Numbered from the stretch's first letter, positions 50,463-59,919 are shown. The stretch: 64,000 nt of DNA from Streptomyces sp. ASQP_92 (GCF_025399895.1 NZ_JAODUA010000002.1:1-64000); one strand, 5' to 3'. The notes: a model not told the origin generated them from the letters alone. Numbers and translations: made by a program.

Positions 50463-51644
50463 ATGCCCAAGACGGCATATGTACGCACCAAGCCCCACCT
50501 GAACATCGGCACCATGGGCCATGTCGACCACGGCAAGACCACCCTGACCGCCGCCATCACCAAAGTGCTCGCCGAGCGCGGCACCGGCACGTTCGTGCCG
50601 TTCGACCGGATCGACCGGGCCCCGGAGGAGGCCGCCCGCGGCATCACCATCAACATCGCGCACGTCGAGTACGAGACCGACACCCGCCACTACGCGCACG
50701 TCGACATGCCGGGCCACGCCGACTACGTCAAGAACATGGTCACCGGCGCCGCCCAGCTGGACGGGGCGATCCTGGTGGTCTCCGCCCTCGACGGAATCAT
50801 GCCGCAGACGGCCGAACACGTCCTGCTCGCCCGCCAGGTGGGCGTCGACCACATCGTGGTCGCGCTCAACAAGGCGGACGCCGTCGACGACGGCGAGGAC
50901 GCGGTGCTCGCCGACCTCGTCGAGCTGGAGGTGCGCGAGCTGCTCTCCGCGCACGGCTACGGGGGCGACGGCGTGCCCGTCGTGCGCGTCTCGGGGCTCA
51001 AGGCCCTTGCGGGCGAGCCGCGTTGGACCGAGGCGATCGGCGCGCTGCTCGACGCCGTGGACACCTATGTGCCGCTGCCCGAGCGCTATGTGGACGCGCC
51101 GTTCCTGCTGCCGGTCGAGAACGTGCTCACCATCACCGGGCGCGGCACCGTCGTCACCGGGGCCGTCGAACGCGGCACCGTGCGCGTCGGCGACCGGGTC
51201 CAGGTCCTGGGCGCGGACCTCGACTCCGTCGTCATCGGCCTGGAGACGTTCGGCAAGCCCATGGACTCGGCGCAGGCGGGCGACAACGTCGCGCTGCTCC
51301 TGCGCGGGGTGCCACGCGACGCGGTCCGCCGCGGGCACGTGGTCGCCGAGCCCGGCAGCGTCACGCCGAGCCGGAGGTTCACCGCCCAGGTGTACGTCCT
51401 GTCCACGCGCGAGGGGGGCCGCTCCACGCCGATCGCCACGGGCTACCGTCCGCAGTTCTACATCCGCACCGCGGACGTGGTCGGAGACGTGGACCTCGGC
51501 GGGCTCGCGGTGGCCCGGCCCGGCGACACGGTCACCATGACCGTGGAGCTCGGCCGCGACACGCCCCTGGAGCCGGGCCTCGGCTTCGCCATCCGGGAGG
51601 GCGGCCGCACGGTGGGCGCGGGAACCGTCGGCACGCTGCTGTAA
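50463..51644 (+). CDS. tuf3: Divergent elongation factor Tu (EF-Tu3)
   Basis: 393 residues. GTP-binding motifs are intact: GHVDHGKTT (G1), RGITIN (switch I), [12 protein letters not shown] (G3), NKAD (G4). It delivers aminoacyl-tRNA to the ribosome. It differs strongly from housekeeping EF-Tu: the insertless [11 protein letters not shown] loop, [20 protein letters not shown] in domain 2, and the C-terminus [10 protein letters not shown] instead of a Lys-rich end. This matches the second, low-expressed tuf3 type of streptomycetes. It stands alone, away from the str operon. GAGGGA precedes ATG 50463. Confidence 0.93.
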   Translation: MPKTAYVRTKPHLNIGTMGHVDHGKTTLTAAITKVLAERGTGTFVPFDRIDRAPEEAARGITINIAHVEYETDTRHYAHVDMPGHADYVKNMVTGAAQLDGAILVVSALDGIMPQTAEHVLLARQVGVDHIVVALNKADAVDDGEDAVLADLVELEVRELLSAHGYGGDGVPVVRVSGLKALAGEPRWTEAIGALLDAVDTYVPLPERYVDAPFLLPVENVLTITGRGTVVTGAVERGTVRVGDRVQVLGADLDSVVIGLETFGKPMDSAQAGDNVALLLRGVPRDAVRRGHVVAEPGSVTPSRRFTAQVYVLSTREGGRSTPIATGYRPQFYIRTADVVGDVDLGGLAVARPGDTVTMTVELGRDTPLEPGLGFAIREGGRTVGAGTVGTLL

Positions 51645-51652
51645 CGGGCCCC

Positions 51653-51720
51653 CGGGGCTCCGCCCCAGACCCCGTATCGCGCCTTAAGGGCGCTCGTCCT
51701 CAATCGCCGGACGGGCTGAA
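51653..51720. repeat. Streptomycete intergenic palindromic element
   Basis: GGGGCTCCGCCCCAGACCCC followed by a spacer and CTCGTCCTCAATCGCCGGAC with GGGCTG. From memory, this two-part element recurs between genes throughout Streptomyces chromosomes. The first part forms a short hairpin that may terminate tuf3. Confidence 0.6.
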
Positions 51721-51754
51721 ATGCCTCGATGCGGGCCAGCACCAGTACCGCTAA

Positions 51755-52029
51755 GGGGCGCGGGGAACTGCGCGACCAGCCACGCACGGTCCGCAGGATC
51801 GTTCTCAGGCGCCGGGCGGGCGGAGGTGGCCTGCGCTGGCCCGCACCGAGTAGTTAGGGGGGCGCGGGGAACTGCGCGACCAGCCCCGCACGGTCCGCGG
51901 CCGAAGACGGGTTTGGGGGCGCGGGGAACTGCGCGAGAGGGGACCGCGATCCGCGGACGAAGGCGGGTTTCAGGGGCGCGGGGAACTGCGCGGCCAGCCC
52001 CGCACGGCCCGCGGCCGAAGACGGGTTTC
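51755..52029. repeat. 57-bp tandem intergenic repeats around GGGGCGCGGGGAACTGCGCG
   Basis: Copies of GGGGCGCGGGGAACTGCGCG start at 51755, 51859, 51916 and 51973. The last three are spaced exactly 57 bp apart, each followed by a CCGCGG(C/A)CGAAG(A/G)CGGGTTT segment. The first copy lies 104 bp upstream. The element is common between Streptomyces genes; the array here fills a 474-bp gap between tuf3 and the next gene, which has no other visible gene. Confidence 0.85.
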
Positions 52030-52118
52030 CGCGGGCCGGGGTCCGCAGGATCGGCGTGGGGTGAGGGGCGGGCCCGGGCCCGCGCCCCCCGCGTCGGCGG
52101 CGGGCGCACAATGGGACC

Positions 52119-52979
52119 GTGAACGACAACGCCCGCTCCGAGCCGATCCCCGTCATCCGGGAGGTCGACCGCGGCACCGCGAAGCTGCTGCCCGATGTCG
52201 ACCGCGCGCGGGCGTGGCTGCTGACCGTGGACGGCGCCCCGCAGTCCTATGTCGACCTGGACGACCCCACCTACATCGAGTTCGAGTACGTCCGCAGGCT
52301 CGCGCACGTCGTGGACTGCGTGGCCGACGAGGGCGCCCCCCTGGACGTGCTGCACCTGGGCGGCGGCGCGCTCACCCTGCCCCGCTATGTCGCGGCGACG
52401 CGGCCCGGGTCGCGGCAGGACGTCGTGGAGGCCGACCGCGCGCTGCTCCAACTCGTCCGCGAAAAGCTGCCGTTGGCTCCCGGCACCGCGACGGCGCTGC
52501 ACGCGGCGGACGCCAGGGCCTGGACGCTGGCCGCCCCCGCCGCCTCGGCGGACCTGCTGATCGCGGACGTCTTCGGCGGCTCACGGGTGCCGGCGCACCT
52601 CACCTCGATCGAGTACGCGCGGGCCGCCGAGCGGGTCCTCAAGCCCGGCGGTGTCTACGCGGCCAACCTCGCGGACGGCGCCCCGTTCGACTTCCTCCGC
52701 TCCCAACTCGCCACATTCCAGGCGGTGTTCACGGAGGTCGCGCTCATCGCCGAGCCATCGGTGCTGCGCGGACGGCGGTTCGGGAACGCGGTGCTGCTCG
52801 CTTCCCAGCGCCCCTTGGACGTCGCCGCGCTGGCCCGGCGCACCGCGGGGGACGCCTTTCCCGCCCGGGTCGAGCACGGCGACTCGCTGCGCCGGTTCAT
52901 CGCGCGGGCGCAGCCGGTGGACGACGCGTCCGCACAGCCCTCACCCGAGCCTCCCGAGGGCGCCTTCAGCATCGGCTGA
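52119..52979 (+). CDS. Spermidine synthase-like methyltransferase-fold protein
   Basis: 286 residues. A Rossmann core with LDVLHLGGGALTLPRYVAAT, an acidic residue in DVVEADRALLQLV, and DLLIADVFGGSRVPAHLTS where spermidine synthases carry the aminopropyl acceptor site. Genuine spermidine synthase activity is uncertain; actinobacterial members are often only homologues. CACAAT lies 6 nt before GTG 52119, suggesting a leaderless transcript. It overlaps the convergent MFS gene by 39 bp. Confidence 0.85.
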   Translation: MNDNARSEPIPVIREVDRGTAKLLPDVDRARAWLLTVDGAPQSYVDLDDPTYIEFEYVRRLAHVVDCVADEGAPLDVLHLGGGALTLPRYVAATRPGSRQDVVEADRALLQLVREKLPLAPGTATALHAADARAWTLAAPAASADLLIADVFGGSRVPAHLTSIEYARAAERVLKPGGVYAANLADGAPFDFLRSQLATFQAVFTEVALIAEPSVLRGRRFGNAVLLASQRPLDVAALARRTAGDAFPARVEHGDSLRRFIARAQPVDDASAQPSPEPPEGAFSIG

Positions 52980-54239
52980 GACCTCGGGCGCGGCCAGGGC
53001 CACCGGTTCCCCGCGCCGGGTGAGACGGCGTACGTCGGGCACGCACAGGACCGCGGCTGTGAGCAGCACGATCAGCGCCGAGCAGCCCCACAGCGCGCTG
53101 GTGCGCCCGACCGCGTTCTGCGCGGGCCCGGCGAGCGCGGTCGCCACGGGGACCATGGCGATCGAACCGAGCCAGTCGTACGCCGAGACCCGCGAGAGTT
53201 TCTCCTCCGGGATCTCCTGGTTGAGGGCGGTCATCCAGGAGACCCCGAAGACCTCGATGGAGACGCCCGTCAGGAGCATGACCGCGGCGAGGCCGGCCAC
53301 CGGCAGCGGCACCGCGAGCGCGGCCGACGGCAGCGCCAGCGGAAACACGCACAGGGTGCCCGCCAGCAGCAGCCGGCGCGGCTTCCAGCGCATCATCAAA
53401 AAGGCCCCGGCGACCGTGCCGGCGCCGAACGCGGCGAGCGCGAGGCCCCACGGCCCCGGTCCGCCCAACTCGTCGCGGGCCACCAGCGGCCCGTACACCG
53501 CCTCGGCGGCCGCGACCACGGCGTTGACCACGGCGAACTGCACCACGATCGACCACAGCCAGGGGCGCGTGACGAACTCCCGCCAGCCCTCCCGCAGATC
53601 GGAGATCATGCCGCCGCCCGCCGAGCGCGCCGGTATGTGGCTCACGTCGAGGAAGGCGCGCAGCGCACCGGCCGCCGCGAACGCCGCCGCGTCGATCGCG
53701 AGCACCCAGCCCGGGCCGAACGCGGCGATCAGCGCGCCGCCGAGCGCGGCCCCGCCGATGCCCGCGCCGTGCATCGCCATCCGGTAGAACGCGAAGGCGC
53801 GCCCCGCGTCCGCGCCGCTCACGGCGGACATCAGCATGCCCTCGGAGGCGGGGCCGAAGAACGCCTGTCCCACCCCGCCGAGCGCGGTGAGCGCCATCAT
53901 CTGCCAGAGCCGGGGGTCACCGGTCAGGACGAGGAGCGCGAAGGCGCCCTGGGAAAGGAAGTTGAGGGTGTTGGCGGCCACCATCACCTTGTGCCGGGGC
54001 AGCCGGTCGGCGAGCGCGCCGCCGACCAGGAGGAAGAGCACCAGCGGTACGGTGCGCGCCGCGGCCACCAGCCCCACGTCGCCGGCGTCGCCGCCGGAGC
54101 TCAGCACGGCGAACGCCGCCGCGATCAGTGCGCCCTGGCTGCCCAGGTTCGTCACGATCGCGGCGGCGGTCAGCAGGGTGTAGTTGCGGCCCGCCCAGGA
54201 CGGACGGCGCGTGGGCGGAGAGGTGGCGGCGGAAGTCAC
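52941..54239 (-). CDS. MFS transporter
   Basis: 432 residues with about twelve helices; LFLLVGGALADRLPRHKVMV is the loop 2-3 motif of the superfamily, and SGADAGRAFAFYRMAMHGAG the following helix pattern of the MFS_3/enterobactin-exporter type. Probably a drug or siderophore exporter. GTG 54239 gives a family-typical start; ATG 54275 (444 residues) is an alternative. Tail-to-tail overlap with the spermidine synthase-like gene. Confidence 0.88.
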   Translation of the reverse strand: MTSAATSPPTRRPSWAGRNYTLLTAAAIVTNLGSQGALIAAAFAVLSSGGDAGDVGLVAAARTVPLVLFLLVGGALADRLPRHKVMVAANTLNFLSQGAFALLVLTGDPRLWQMMALTALGGVGQAFFGPASEGMLMSAVSGADAGRAFAFYRMAMHGAGIGGAALGGALIAAFGPGWVLAIDAAAFAAAGALRAFLDVSHIPARSAGGGMISDLREGWREFVTRPWLWSIVVQFAVVNAVVAAAEAVYGPLVARDELGGPGPWGLALAAFGAGTVAGAFLMMRWKPRRLLLAGTLCVFPLALPSAALAVPLPVAGLAAVMLLTGVSIEVFGVSWMTALNQEIPEEKLSRVSAYDWLGSIAMVPVATALAGPAQNAVGRTSALWGCSALIVLLTAAVLCVPDVRRLTRRGEPVALAAPEVSADAEGALGRLG

Positions 54240-54296
54240 CCTGGGACTATCGCCGCCGCCACCCCGCGGTGCCAAACGGTTTGCCGCCCGCCGCCG

Positions 54297-55328
54297 TCAG
54301 GAGGTGGCGGGCACCAGGCGGATGGTGCTGAGGATCTTCTGGATGGTGTCCTCGTCGACCGCGCCCGGGACACCGGTGTTGGCGATGAGGCTCCAGGCGG
54401 CGAGGTCGCCCTTGGCGGTCTTGAAGCCGAAGAGCACGGACTGGCCCTCGGTGGAGCACTTGTCCGTCTTCTTCACGCCCGTCGTCTTGGCGCGCGCCAC
54501 GCTGCCCTGAAGGCCGGACTTGGTGGTGTAGGGGACCGGCTTCTCGCCCGTTATGTGGTCCTTGTCCGGCTGGGTGTAGGCGTAGTACAGCCAGTCGTCC
54601 GCCTGCTCGGCCGCCTCACCCGTGGACTTCGCGCCGTTGGCGCCCTTGGTGCCGACGGTGACCAGCGGGGTGTTCGCGTCGCGGCCGCTGCTGCTCTTGG
54701 TGGTGCACCACTTGGACTTGAGGTAGGCGGGAGCGGACATCATCATGCCGCCGAACCCGTTGGGGTCCGCCTTGTCGGACCAGCCCGTGCTCATGGTGGG
54801 GCTGTCGACCTCCCAGTCCGGCGGCACGTCGAAGGCGTCGCCGCGGGCCGGGTTCACCACGACCTTCCAGCCCGCGATCACCGGCGGGACCGCGGCGCCG
54901 GCGCCGCGCGGGTTGGGCGCGGGGGAGGACGGCGTCGACGAGCCCGAGGCAGGAGCGGAGGGCGACTTGGAGCCCTTGCCGTCCGCCTGGGGGGTGCCCT
55001 TGTCGTCGTCCTTGAGGACCATGACCCCGGTCACGGCGGCGGCCACGACCACGGCGGTGGCGGCCACGATGGCGATGATCGTGGTCTTCTTCTTGTCGTT
55101 GTTCTGCGGCGGCTGCGGCGGCCCGGGCGGACCGGCCACCGGGTACTGCGGAACCGTCGGCTGCTGGTACGGGTTGGGCGTCTGGTACCCCTGCGGCGGG
55201 TATCCGGGCGGCTGCTGCCCCGGCTGCTGATAGGGATTGGGCTGCTGGTACCCCGGCTGCTGGTACGGGTTCTGATTCGGATCCTGCGGGTTCTGCTCGC
55301 CCCCGGGCGGCTGCTGTCCTGGCCACAT
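54297..55328 (-). CDS. Pro/Gln-rich single-span membrane protein
   Basis: 343 residues. The cytoplasmic N-terminus (1-80) is a Pro-Gln-Tyr-Asn repeat region (QNPYQQPGYQQPNPYQQPGQ), followed by a transmembrane helix (about 84-105, TTIIAIVAATAVVVAAAVTG), a Ser/Pro/Gly linker and an extracellular domain of about 200 residues with two well-separated Cys. Not recognised as a known enzyme. TATGGT lies 8 nt before ATG 55328 on the minus strand. Similar architecture is frequent in streptomycete membrane sensors. Confidence 0.82.
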   Translation of the reverse strand: MWPGQQPPGGEQNPQDPNQNPYQQPGYQQPNPYQQPGQQPPGYPPQGYQTPNPYQQPTVPQYPVAGPPGPPQPPQNNDKKKTTIIAIVAATAVVVAAAVTGVMVLKDDDKGTPQADGKGSKSPSAPASGSSTPSSPAPNPRGAGAAVPPVIAGWKVVVNPARGDAFDVPPDWEVDSPTMSTGWSDKADPNGFGGMMMSAPAYLKSKWCTTKSSSGRDANTPLVTVGTKGANGAKSTGEAAEQADDWLYYAYTQPDKDHITGEKPVPYTTKSGLQGSVARAKTTGVKKTDKCSTEGQSVLFGFKTAKGDLAAWSLIANTGVPGAVDEDTIQKILSTIRLVPATS

Positions 55329-55422
55329 GGCCAGTAACCATAGAGGTGCGCACGCGGTGCTGCTACGGCCGCCCCCGGCGGGGATGGCCAAGGAGGGCTA
55401 CCCATGGGTAACATCGGGGCCC

Positions 55423-55875
55423 ATGAGCGCTGATCAGATGTCCGTGGGCGAGATGCTCACCGCGACCGTTCCCATGGCCCGCACCCTTGAGCTGGAATTC
55501 CTGGAGACCACTCCCGAGCGCGCCGTGGTGCGGCTGCCGGACCGGGCCGAGTACCACAACCACCTCGGCGGCCCGCACGCCGGAGCGATGTTCACGCTCG
55601 CCGAGTCCGCCAGCGGCGCCATCGTCATCGCCGCCTTCGGCGACCAGATGCACCGCGCCGTGCCGCTGGCCGTCAAGGCGGAGATCGGCTACAAGAAGCT
55701 GGCCAAGGGCGTCGTCACCGCGACCGCGACGCTGGGCCGCCCGATCGCCGACGTGGTGGCCGACCTGGACGCCGGGCAGCGTCCCGAGTTTCCCGTCGTC
55801 ATCGAGATCCAGCGCGCGGACGGCGCCGTGACCGGCGAGATGACCGTCGTCTGGACCCTGCGCCCCAACTCCTGA
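55423..55875 (+). CDS. Hotdog-fold thioesterase-like protein (DUF4442)
   Basis: 150 residues: VRLPDRAEYHNHLGGPHAGA and FTLAESASGAIVIAAFGDQM match the PaaI/DUF4442 hotdog fold, with HNHLGGPHAGAM as the active-site helix region. It probably hydrolyses an acyl-CoA. TAACAT at about 55409-55414 lies 8 nt before ATG 55423, suggesting leaderless transcription. Confidence 0.87.
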   Translation: MSADQMSVGEMLTATVPMARTLELEFLETTPERAVVRLPDRAEYHNHLGGPHAGAMFTLAESASGAIVIAAFGDQMHRAVPLAVKAEIGYKKLAKGVVTATATLGRPIADVVADLDAGQRPEFPVVIEIQRADGAVTGEMTVVWTLRPNS

Positions 55876-55900
55876 TCCGGAGCGCGGACAACGGACCCCC

Positions 55901-55930
55901 AAGGCGTCCCGGCCACGGCCGGGACGCCTT
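55901..55930 (+). terminator. Hairpin terminator after the thioesterase gene
   Basis: AAGGCGTCCCGGC pairs with GCCGGGACGCCTT with a tight loop, 25 nt after the stop. Thirteen base pairs, no T-tract. Confidence 0.75.
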
Positions 55931-55963
55931 CGTCATGTCCCGGCCCCGCCCCGTTCGGCCGCC

Positions 55964-55992
55964 TTGACTCTTCTATCGGACGGTCCTACGTT
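55964..55992 (+). promoter_or_regulatory. Promoter of the GH3 gene
   Basis: TTGACT at 55964-55969, 17 nt, TACGTT at 55987-55992; transcription expected near 55999, leaving a leader of about 130 nt before ATG 56128. Confidence 0.65.
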
Positions 55993-56127
55993 TCCGGCGC
56001 CTCGTGGCGCCTGACGGGTTGTCAACTCGCTGGTGGCGCATAGTGCGTTCACAGGTCGATCGGCCGCCCGCCGCCTGCTGTGCCGCGGTCCATCACGACG
56101 TGCCCGCACACAAAGGAGTGACGGCCC

Positions 56128-58605
56128 ATGTCCGACACCGTTTCCCGAAGGTCGGCGCTGCGGCTGCTGGCCGGCGCCGCCACCGTCGTGGCCGCCGCCA
56201 CCGGCGACTTCACGGCGTCCGCCCGCCCGCGCACCGACACCGCCGGGTCCCGCCGCACCGAGGCCCTGCTCGGCCGCCTCACCCTCGACGAGAAGCTCGG
56301 TCTGCTGCACGGCTCCGAGGACCCCCACGGCCTCGGCCAGGCCGGCTACCTGCCCGGCGTGCCCCGGCTCGGGATCCCCCCGCTGAGGCTGGCCGACGGA
56401 CCCGCCGGCGTCCGCGTCACCGCGCACGCCACCGCCCTGCCCGCCCCCGTGATGCTCGCCGCCTCCTTCGACCCCGCGCTCGCCCGCGAGTACGGCGAGG
56501 TCATCGGCCGCGAGGGCCGAGCGCTGGGACAGGACGTACTCCTGTCGCCCATGGTCAACCTGATCAGGACCCCGTACGCCGGACGCAACTTCGAGACCTT
56601 CTCCGAGGACCCGCTGCTCAGCGCCGACATGGTCGCCGCGGAGATCCACGGCATCCAGAGCCAGGGACTCATCGCCACCGTCAAGCACTTCGCCCTCAAC
56701 AACCAGGAGAAGGGCCGCCTGACCCTGGACGCGCGGATCGCCGAACAGCCCCTGCGCGAACTCGAACTCCGCGGCTTCGAGGCGGCGGTCGACGCCGGGG
56801 TGGGCGCGGTGATGGGCGCGTACAACAAGGTCAACGGAGCCTTCGCCTGCGAGAACAAGCCAATTCTCAGCGACGTCCTGCGCACCGACTGGGGCTTCGA
56901 GGGCTGGGTGATGACCGACTGGTTCGCCACCCACGGCCTCGGCGCCCTCGCCGCCGGACTCGACATGGAGATGCCCGCAGCCGTGCACTTCGCGGACACC
57001 CTCAAGGCGGCCGTGCTCGACGGAAGCGTCCCCGAGGCCCTCGTCGACCGCGCCGTGCGCCGCGTCCTGTCGGTCATGGAGCGCTTCGGACTGCTCGACG
57101 GGAGCGCTCCCGCCCGCCCCGCCCGCGACGCCCGGCGCGGGGCGCGCACCGCGCTCGCGGTCGCCCGGGCCGGGGCCACCCTGCTCCACAACCGGCACGC
57201 CACCCTGCCCCTTTCCGGCGCCGACGCCCGCCACATCGCGGTGATCGGGCCCACCGCGGTCCTCCCGTTCGTCAGCGGCGGCGGCAGCGCCCATGTCGTG
57301 CCCGACCACGCCCGCAGCCCGCTCGACGCCCTGCGCGCCCGGGCCGGGGAAGGTGCACGCGTCTGCCACACGCTCGGCGAGGACCTGTACGGAAAGCCGC
57401 TGCCCGGCACCTCCCCGGGCGCCGACTTCGAGGGCCAGCACGTCGACCCCGGCGCCACCTGGACCTACGACGGCACGCTCACCGTGGCCGATGACGACGA
57501 GTGGACCTTCTGCATCCACTACTCCGGTGACCGCCCCAAGGTGCTGCTCGACGGCACCGAGCTCTTCCCGCCCGCCCCCGGCCTCGGCGAACTCTTCGGC
57601 GGCGGCCTCGTCGGAACCGCCCCCGACGGGCTCGATGTCCGCCGCGCCACCCTCCACCTCCGCGCCGGAACGCACCGGCTCGTCATCACCGCCAAGGGCC
57701 GCGAGCGGGGGCAGCTGTTCCGGCTGCGCCGCGTCACCGGAGCCACCCGCGCCGCCGACGTCGCCGCGGCGGTCCGCGCCGCACGCGCGGCCCGCAGCGT
57801 GGTGCTGTTCGCGTACGAGGACGCCACCGAGGGCGCCGACCGCACCCGTCTGGCCCTGCCCGGCCACCAGAATGAGCTGATCGAGGCAGTCGCCGCCGCC
57901 AACTCCCGCACCACGGTGGTGCTCAACACCTCGTCGTGCACCACCATGCCGTGGCTGGGCCGGGTCGGCGCCGTGCTCCAGATGTACTACCCGGGCCAGG
58001 AAGGCGCCGACGCGACCGCCGCCGTCCTGTTCGGGGAGTGCGACCCCGGCGGCCGGCTCACCCAAACCTTCCCGGTCTCCGATGACCGCCACCCGACGGC
58101 CGGCGACCCCCGCCGCTATCCCGGAGTCGACGGCACCGAGGAGTACTCCGAGGGCCTGCGCCTGGGCTACCGCTGGTACGACGCCGAGGGCGTGACCCCG
58201 CTCTTCCCCTTCGGCCACGGCCTGTCCTACACGACGTTCGCCTACCGGGACCTGAGCGTGCGGCCCGACGGCGACGGGCTCGCGGTCGCCTTCACCGTCC
58301 GCAACACCGGACACCGCACCGGTGTCACCGTCGCGCAGGTCTACGTCGGCCCCTCGCCCGACCTGCGCCTCGACCAGGTCCGCCGGGCCCTGGCCGGCTA
58401 CCGCCGCCTGGAACTGGAGCCCGGCCGCGACCGCCGGGTGACCGTACGCGTCGGCGCCCGCTCGCTGTCCTCGTGGGACCCCGAGCGGCACGCCTGGGTC
58501 CTCGGCACCGGACGGCGCGAGGTGAGCGTGGGCGTCTCGGCGGGCGAGACGCGCCTGGTGGGCCATGGCTCGGTCACGGCGCAGGCTCCGGCCCGCCGAC
58601 CGTGA
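56128..58605 (+). CDS. Exported glycoside hydrolase family 3 beta-glucosidase with PA14 domain
   Basis: 825 residues. A Tat-type signal (SRRSALRLLAGAATVVAAAT) is followed by the GH3 barrel with catalytic Asp in GWVMTDWFATHG (about residue 271) and KHFALNNQEK for substrate binding, a PA14 domain inserted in the second half (about 430-545, ATWTYDGTLTVADDDEWTFC), the GH3 C-terminal sandwich, and a fibronectin-III-like end (GLAVAFTVRNTGHRTGVTVA). It should release glucose or other sugars from plant glycosides outside the cell. No sugar transporter is adjacent. Confidence 0.93.
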   Translation: MSDTVSRRSALRLLAGAATVVAAATGDFTASARPRTDTAGSRRTEALLGRLTLDEKLGLLHGSEDPHGLGQAGYLPGVPRLGIPPLRLADGPAGVRVTAHATALPAPVMLAASFDPALAREYGEVIGREGRALGQDVLLSPMVNLIRTPYAGRNFETFSEDPLLSADMVAAEIHGIQSQGLIATVKHFALNNQEKGRLTLDARIAEQPLRELELRGFEAAVDAGVGAVMGAYNKVNGAFACENKPILSDVLRTDWGFEGWVMTDWFATHGLGALAAGLDMEMPAAVHFADTLKAAVLDGSVPEALVDRAVRRVLSVMERFGLLDGSAPARPARDARRGARTALAVARAGATLLHNRHATLPLSGADARHIAVIGPTAVLPFVSGGGSAHVVPDHARSPLDALRARAGEGARVCHTLGEDLYGKPLPGTSPGADFEGQHVDPGATWTYDGTLTVADDDEWTFCIHYSGDRPKVLLDGTELFPPAPGLGELFGGGLVGTAPDGLDVRRATLHLRAGTHRLVITAKGRERGQLFRLRRVTGATRAADVAAAVRAARAARSVVLFAYEDATEGADRTRLALPGHQNELIEAVAAANSRTTVVLNTSSCTTMPWLGRVGAVLQMYYPGQEGADATAAVLFGECDPGGRLTQTFPVSDDRHPTAGDPRRYPGVDGTEEYSEGLRLGYRWYDAEGVTPLFPFGHGLSYTTFAYRDLSVRPDGDGLAVAFTVRNTGHRTGVTVAQVYVGPSPDLRLDQVRRALAGYRRLELEPGRDRRVTVRVGARSLSSWDPERHAWVLGTGRREVSVGVSAGETRLVGHGSVTAQAPARRP

Positions 58606-58620
58606 CCGGGTAGGCTTCCC

Positions 58621-58645
58621 GGAGTGCGCCAGGGGGGCGCACTCC
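58621..58645 (+). terminator. 10-bp hairpin between GH3 and dedA
   Basis: GGAGTGCGCC (58621-58630) pairs with 58636-58645, 5-nt loop. It follows the GH3 stop by 15 nt and precedes the dedA ribosome site by about 17 nt, so it may end GH3 transcription or influence read-through into dedA. Confidence 0.6.
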
Positions 58646-58678
58646 GGGCTCCGGCCCGGGCGAGGGAGGGAAGCGGCG

Positions 58679-59335
58679 TTGCACATCCAGGAGTGGCTGG
58701 AGCACATCCCCGCCGTCAGTGTCTATCTTCTGGTGGCGCTGGTCATCGGGGTCGAAAGCCTCGGGATCCCGCTCCCCGGCGAGATCGTCCTGGTCAGCTC
58801 GGCACTGCTCGCCTCCCAACAGGGCCACATCAACCCGGTCGTCCTCGGCGCCTGCGCCACGGCCGGAGCGGTCATCGGCGACTCGATCGGTTACGCGATC
58901 GGCCGCAAGGGCGGCAGGCCCCTGCTGGCCTGGCTCGGCGGCAAGTTCCCCAAGCACTTCAGCGAAGGCCATGTCGCCATGGCGGAACGGTCCTTCCAGA
59001 AGTGGGGCATGTGGGCGGTCTTCTTCGGCCGCTTCATCGCGCTGCTCCGCATCTTCGCGGGTCCTCTCGCGGGCGTTCTGCACATGCCGTACTGGAAGTT
59101 CCTCATCGCCAACGTGCTCGGCGGCATCTGCTGGGCGGGCGGGACGACGGCCGTCATCTACTACCTCGGCATCGTCGCCGAGTCCTGGCTGAAGAACTTC
59201 TCCTATCTGGGCCTGGTGGCGGCGCTGTTGATCGGTGTCGCGTCGATGCTGGTCGTCAAGAACCGGGCGAAGAAGTCCATGGCCGAGGCGGAGGCCGCGC
59301 AGCCCGCACCGGAGAACGTCCCGGCCGGGGACTGA
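58679..59335 (+). CDS. DedA family membrane protein
   Basis: 218 residues, about five helices: ESLGIPLPGEIVLVSSALLA, AGAVIGDSIGYAIGRKGGR, and FFGRFIALLRIFAGPLAGVL contain the acidic and Arg residues of the DedA/VTT motif. Members flip or recycle lipids such as undecaprenyl phosphate. The TTG start at 58679 has GAGGGAGGG with about 8 nt spacing, and the sequence before it reads through the hairpin. Together with uppP and the VTT protein at 48.7 kb, this is the third carrier-lipid-linked gene here. Confidence 0.9.
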   Translation: MHIQEWLEHIPAVSVYLLVALVIGVESLGIPLPGEIVLVSSALLASQQGHINPVVLGACATAGAVIGDSIGYAIGRKGGRPLLAWLGGKFPKHFSEGHVAMAERSFQKWGMWAVFFGRFIALLRIFAGPLAGVLHMPYWKFLIANVLGGICWAGGTTAVIYYLGIVAESWLKNFSYLGLVAALLIGVASMLVVKNRAKKSMAEAEAAQPAPENVPAGD

Positions 59336-59382
59336 ACTCCCGCCTGCACGGTCCGGGCGCCCGAGCGGCGCCCCGCCGCTCC

Positions 59383-59826
59383 TCAGGTGCCGCGGTCCCG
59401 CAGCAGTACGGTCAGGGCCCGGCCGAACACGAACCGGCCGGCCGTCGCCGTCAACGGGTCCAGGGCGCGCGGCAGTCCACGTACGCGCAGCTCCTCACGC
59501 CAGCTCACGAGCGCCCCCGGCCCGGCCGTGGCCACCTCGATCTCGGCCCAGCCGGTGATGACCCGACCGCGCTTCTCCAGGCGGCACACGCCCGGGCGGC
59601 CCTCGGCCGGCGGGCGCCAGCGGGTGATCTCCATCGGGTCGTCGAAGGCAAGGCGGCCGAGCCCGGTGCGCGCCACGAAGACCGTGCCCGGCCCGGCCGG
59701 CGGCGGGGTGCGCACGGCGATCCGGGTCAAGGGCACGCCCTCGCCGTGCCGTTCCCAGTCGGTGAGCCTCCGCCACGCCTCGGCGGGGGTGACCTCGGTT
59801 CGGCGGTCGATCCGGAAGAGTGCCAT
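59383..59826 (-). CDS. SRPBCC family protein
   Basis: 147 residues starting MALFRIDRRTEVTPAEAWRR, with LTDWERHGEGVPLTRIAVRT and a C-terminal helix typical of the START-like fold. Ligand unknown. TACGAT lies 6 nt before ATG 59826 on the minus strand, suggesting leaderless transcription. Divergent from the carbonic-anhydrase-like gene. Confidence 0.85.
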   Translation of the reverse strand: MALFRIDRRTEVTPAEAWRRLTDWERHGEGVPLTRIAVRTPPPAGPGTVFVARTGLGRLAFDDPMEITRWRPPAEGRPGVCRLEKRGRVITGWAEIEVATAGPGALVSWREELRVRGLPRALDPLTATAGRFVFGRALTVLLRDRGT

Positions 59827-59919
59827 CGCGTGATCGTAAGCGGGCCCCGCCCGCGCAGGCCGGAACACGGTCGCTTAGCGTGACACCCGGCGCGATGGAA
59901 TCCGTACAAGGAGTGGCGC

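Noticed and set aside
51755..52029. CRISPR array or attachment site
   Set aside because: The 57-bp units lack unique spacers and resemble the dispersed Streptomyces intergenic element; no integrase nearby.
56019..56046. TTGTCA with TAGTGC as the GH3 promoter
   Set aside because: The -10 lacks the final T and TTGACT-N17-TACGTT at 55964-55992 is a better match. It could still be a second promoter.
55933..58707. 924-codon minus-strand frame opposite the GH3 gene
   Set aside because: Shadow of the GH3 gene for the same reason; no start signal.
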